This document shows positions 5,731-6,019 of a stretch of DNA of 6,019 nt, piece by piece. A model generated the notes under the pieces. It was not told where the DNA came from, searched no databases, and saw only the letters and a program-made list of their open reading frames with translations. Each line of letters opens with the position of its first letter. The stretch's first letter is position 1. Source of the stretch: Alkanindiges sp. (GTDB lineage: Bacteria > Pseudomonadota > Gammaproteobacteria > Pseudomonadales > Moraxellaceae); the NCBI GenBank assembly GCA_030152125.1, contig JASLIR010000231.1:1-6019 (forward strand). The letters are read 5' to 3'. Made by a program: the position numbers and the translations under genes.

Positions 5731-6019
5731 TTAAGCTTGGTAGTGGGTTGGATCAGCTACCTCGGCATCCAGAAAACCCTGCTGCCGCAGGCGGCAGCTA
5801 TCGCAGCGACCACAGGCACGACCTTGTGTATCTGCTTGATAACACGAGATGGTTTGGCTGTAGTCTACGCCATGCGCTAATCCTAATTGTATGATTTTCG
5901 CTTTAGATAAATGTAGCAGCGGTGTTTCAATTGTTAAAGGGCGGCCTTCCACACCTGCTTTGGTAGCCAGGGCGGCCATTTTGGCAAAAGCCTCAATATA
6001 TTCGGGGCGACAGTCGGGG
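5731..6019 (-). CDS. queC: 7-cyano-7-deazaguanine synthase, C-terminal part (start beyond the window)
   Basis: QueC turns 7-carboxy-7-deazaguanine, ammonia and ATP into preQ0, a cytosolic step on the way to queuosine in tRNA. About 95 residues are visible, and the frame stays open to the right edge. It begins [14 protein letters not shown], matching the PDCR segment of the family, then has [13 protein letters not shown]. The zinc-binding cysteine cluster [18 protein letters not shown] (spacing C-x9-C-x2-C-x2-C) is complete. The ATG at 5979 is internal, not the start. The gene ends in TAA with 36 bases to the next gene on the same strand and no terminator between, so the two may share a transcript. 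Confidence 0.95.
   Translation of the reverse strand, partial: PDCRPEYIEAFAKMAALATKAGVEGRPLTIETPLLHLSKAKIIQLGLAHGVDYSQTISCYQADTQGRACGRCDSCRLRQQGFLDAEVADPTHYQA

Overview
The window looks like chromosomal DNA of a gammaproteobacterium. Every recognisable protein is of the proteobacterial type: one-chain PurL, a PrxQ/Bcp peroxiredoxin, a small free-standing NIF3/YqfO-type protein, and QueC. The set and the moderate GC content fit Moraxellales (the Acinetobacter/Alkanindiges neighbourhood) best. That placement is inference from remembered family resemblance, not from a search.

Layout. (1) Positions 2-3142, plus strand: the C-terminal three quarters of purL. The reading frame is open and purL-like from the window edge, but an in-frame TAA at 95-97 interrupts it. 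It then continues for more than 1000 codons through the synthetase and glutaminase domains. A strong hairpin terminator follows (3160-3188). (2) 3391-3702, plus: a small YqfO/NIF3-like protein with a GTG start and a clear ribosome binding site. (3) 3810-4364, plus: an NMN adenylyltransferase of the NadM type, present as a lone domain without the Nudix half of the bifunctional relatives. It is preceded by a perfect TATAAT held between the arms of an 8-bp inverted repeat. (4) 4415-4894, minus: a Bcp/PrxQ peroxiredoxin whose expected resolving cysteines appear replaced. Its terminator lies against the nadM stop codon. (5) 4937-5251: a non-coding element of about 315 bp with 26-bp imperfect terminal inverted repeats, two long internal hairpins and a 21-bp palindrome, best read as a MITE-like insertion. 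(6) 5281-5694, minus: an exported small four-cysteine protein of unknown function. (7) 5731 to the right edge, minus: the C-terminal part of queC.

The genes do not form one pathway. They are housekeeping genes for purine synthesis, NAD synthesis, peroxide defence and queuosine precursor synthesis. The points most worth checking are the nonsense codon in purL, the MITE-like element, the operator-like repeat over the nadM promoter, and the peroxiredoxin cysteine replacement. I saw no CRISPR array, tRNA, rRNA, phage gene or defence system.
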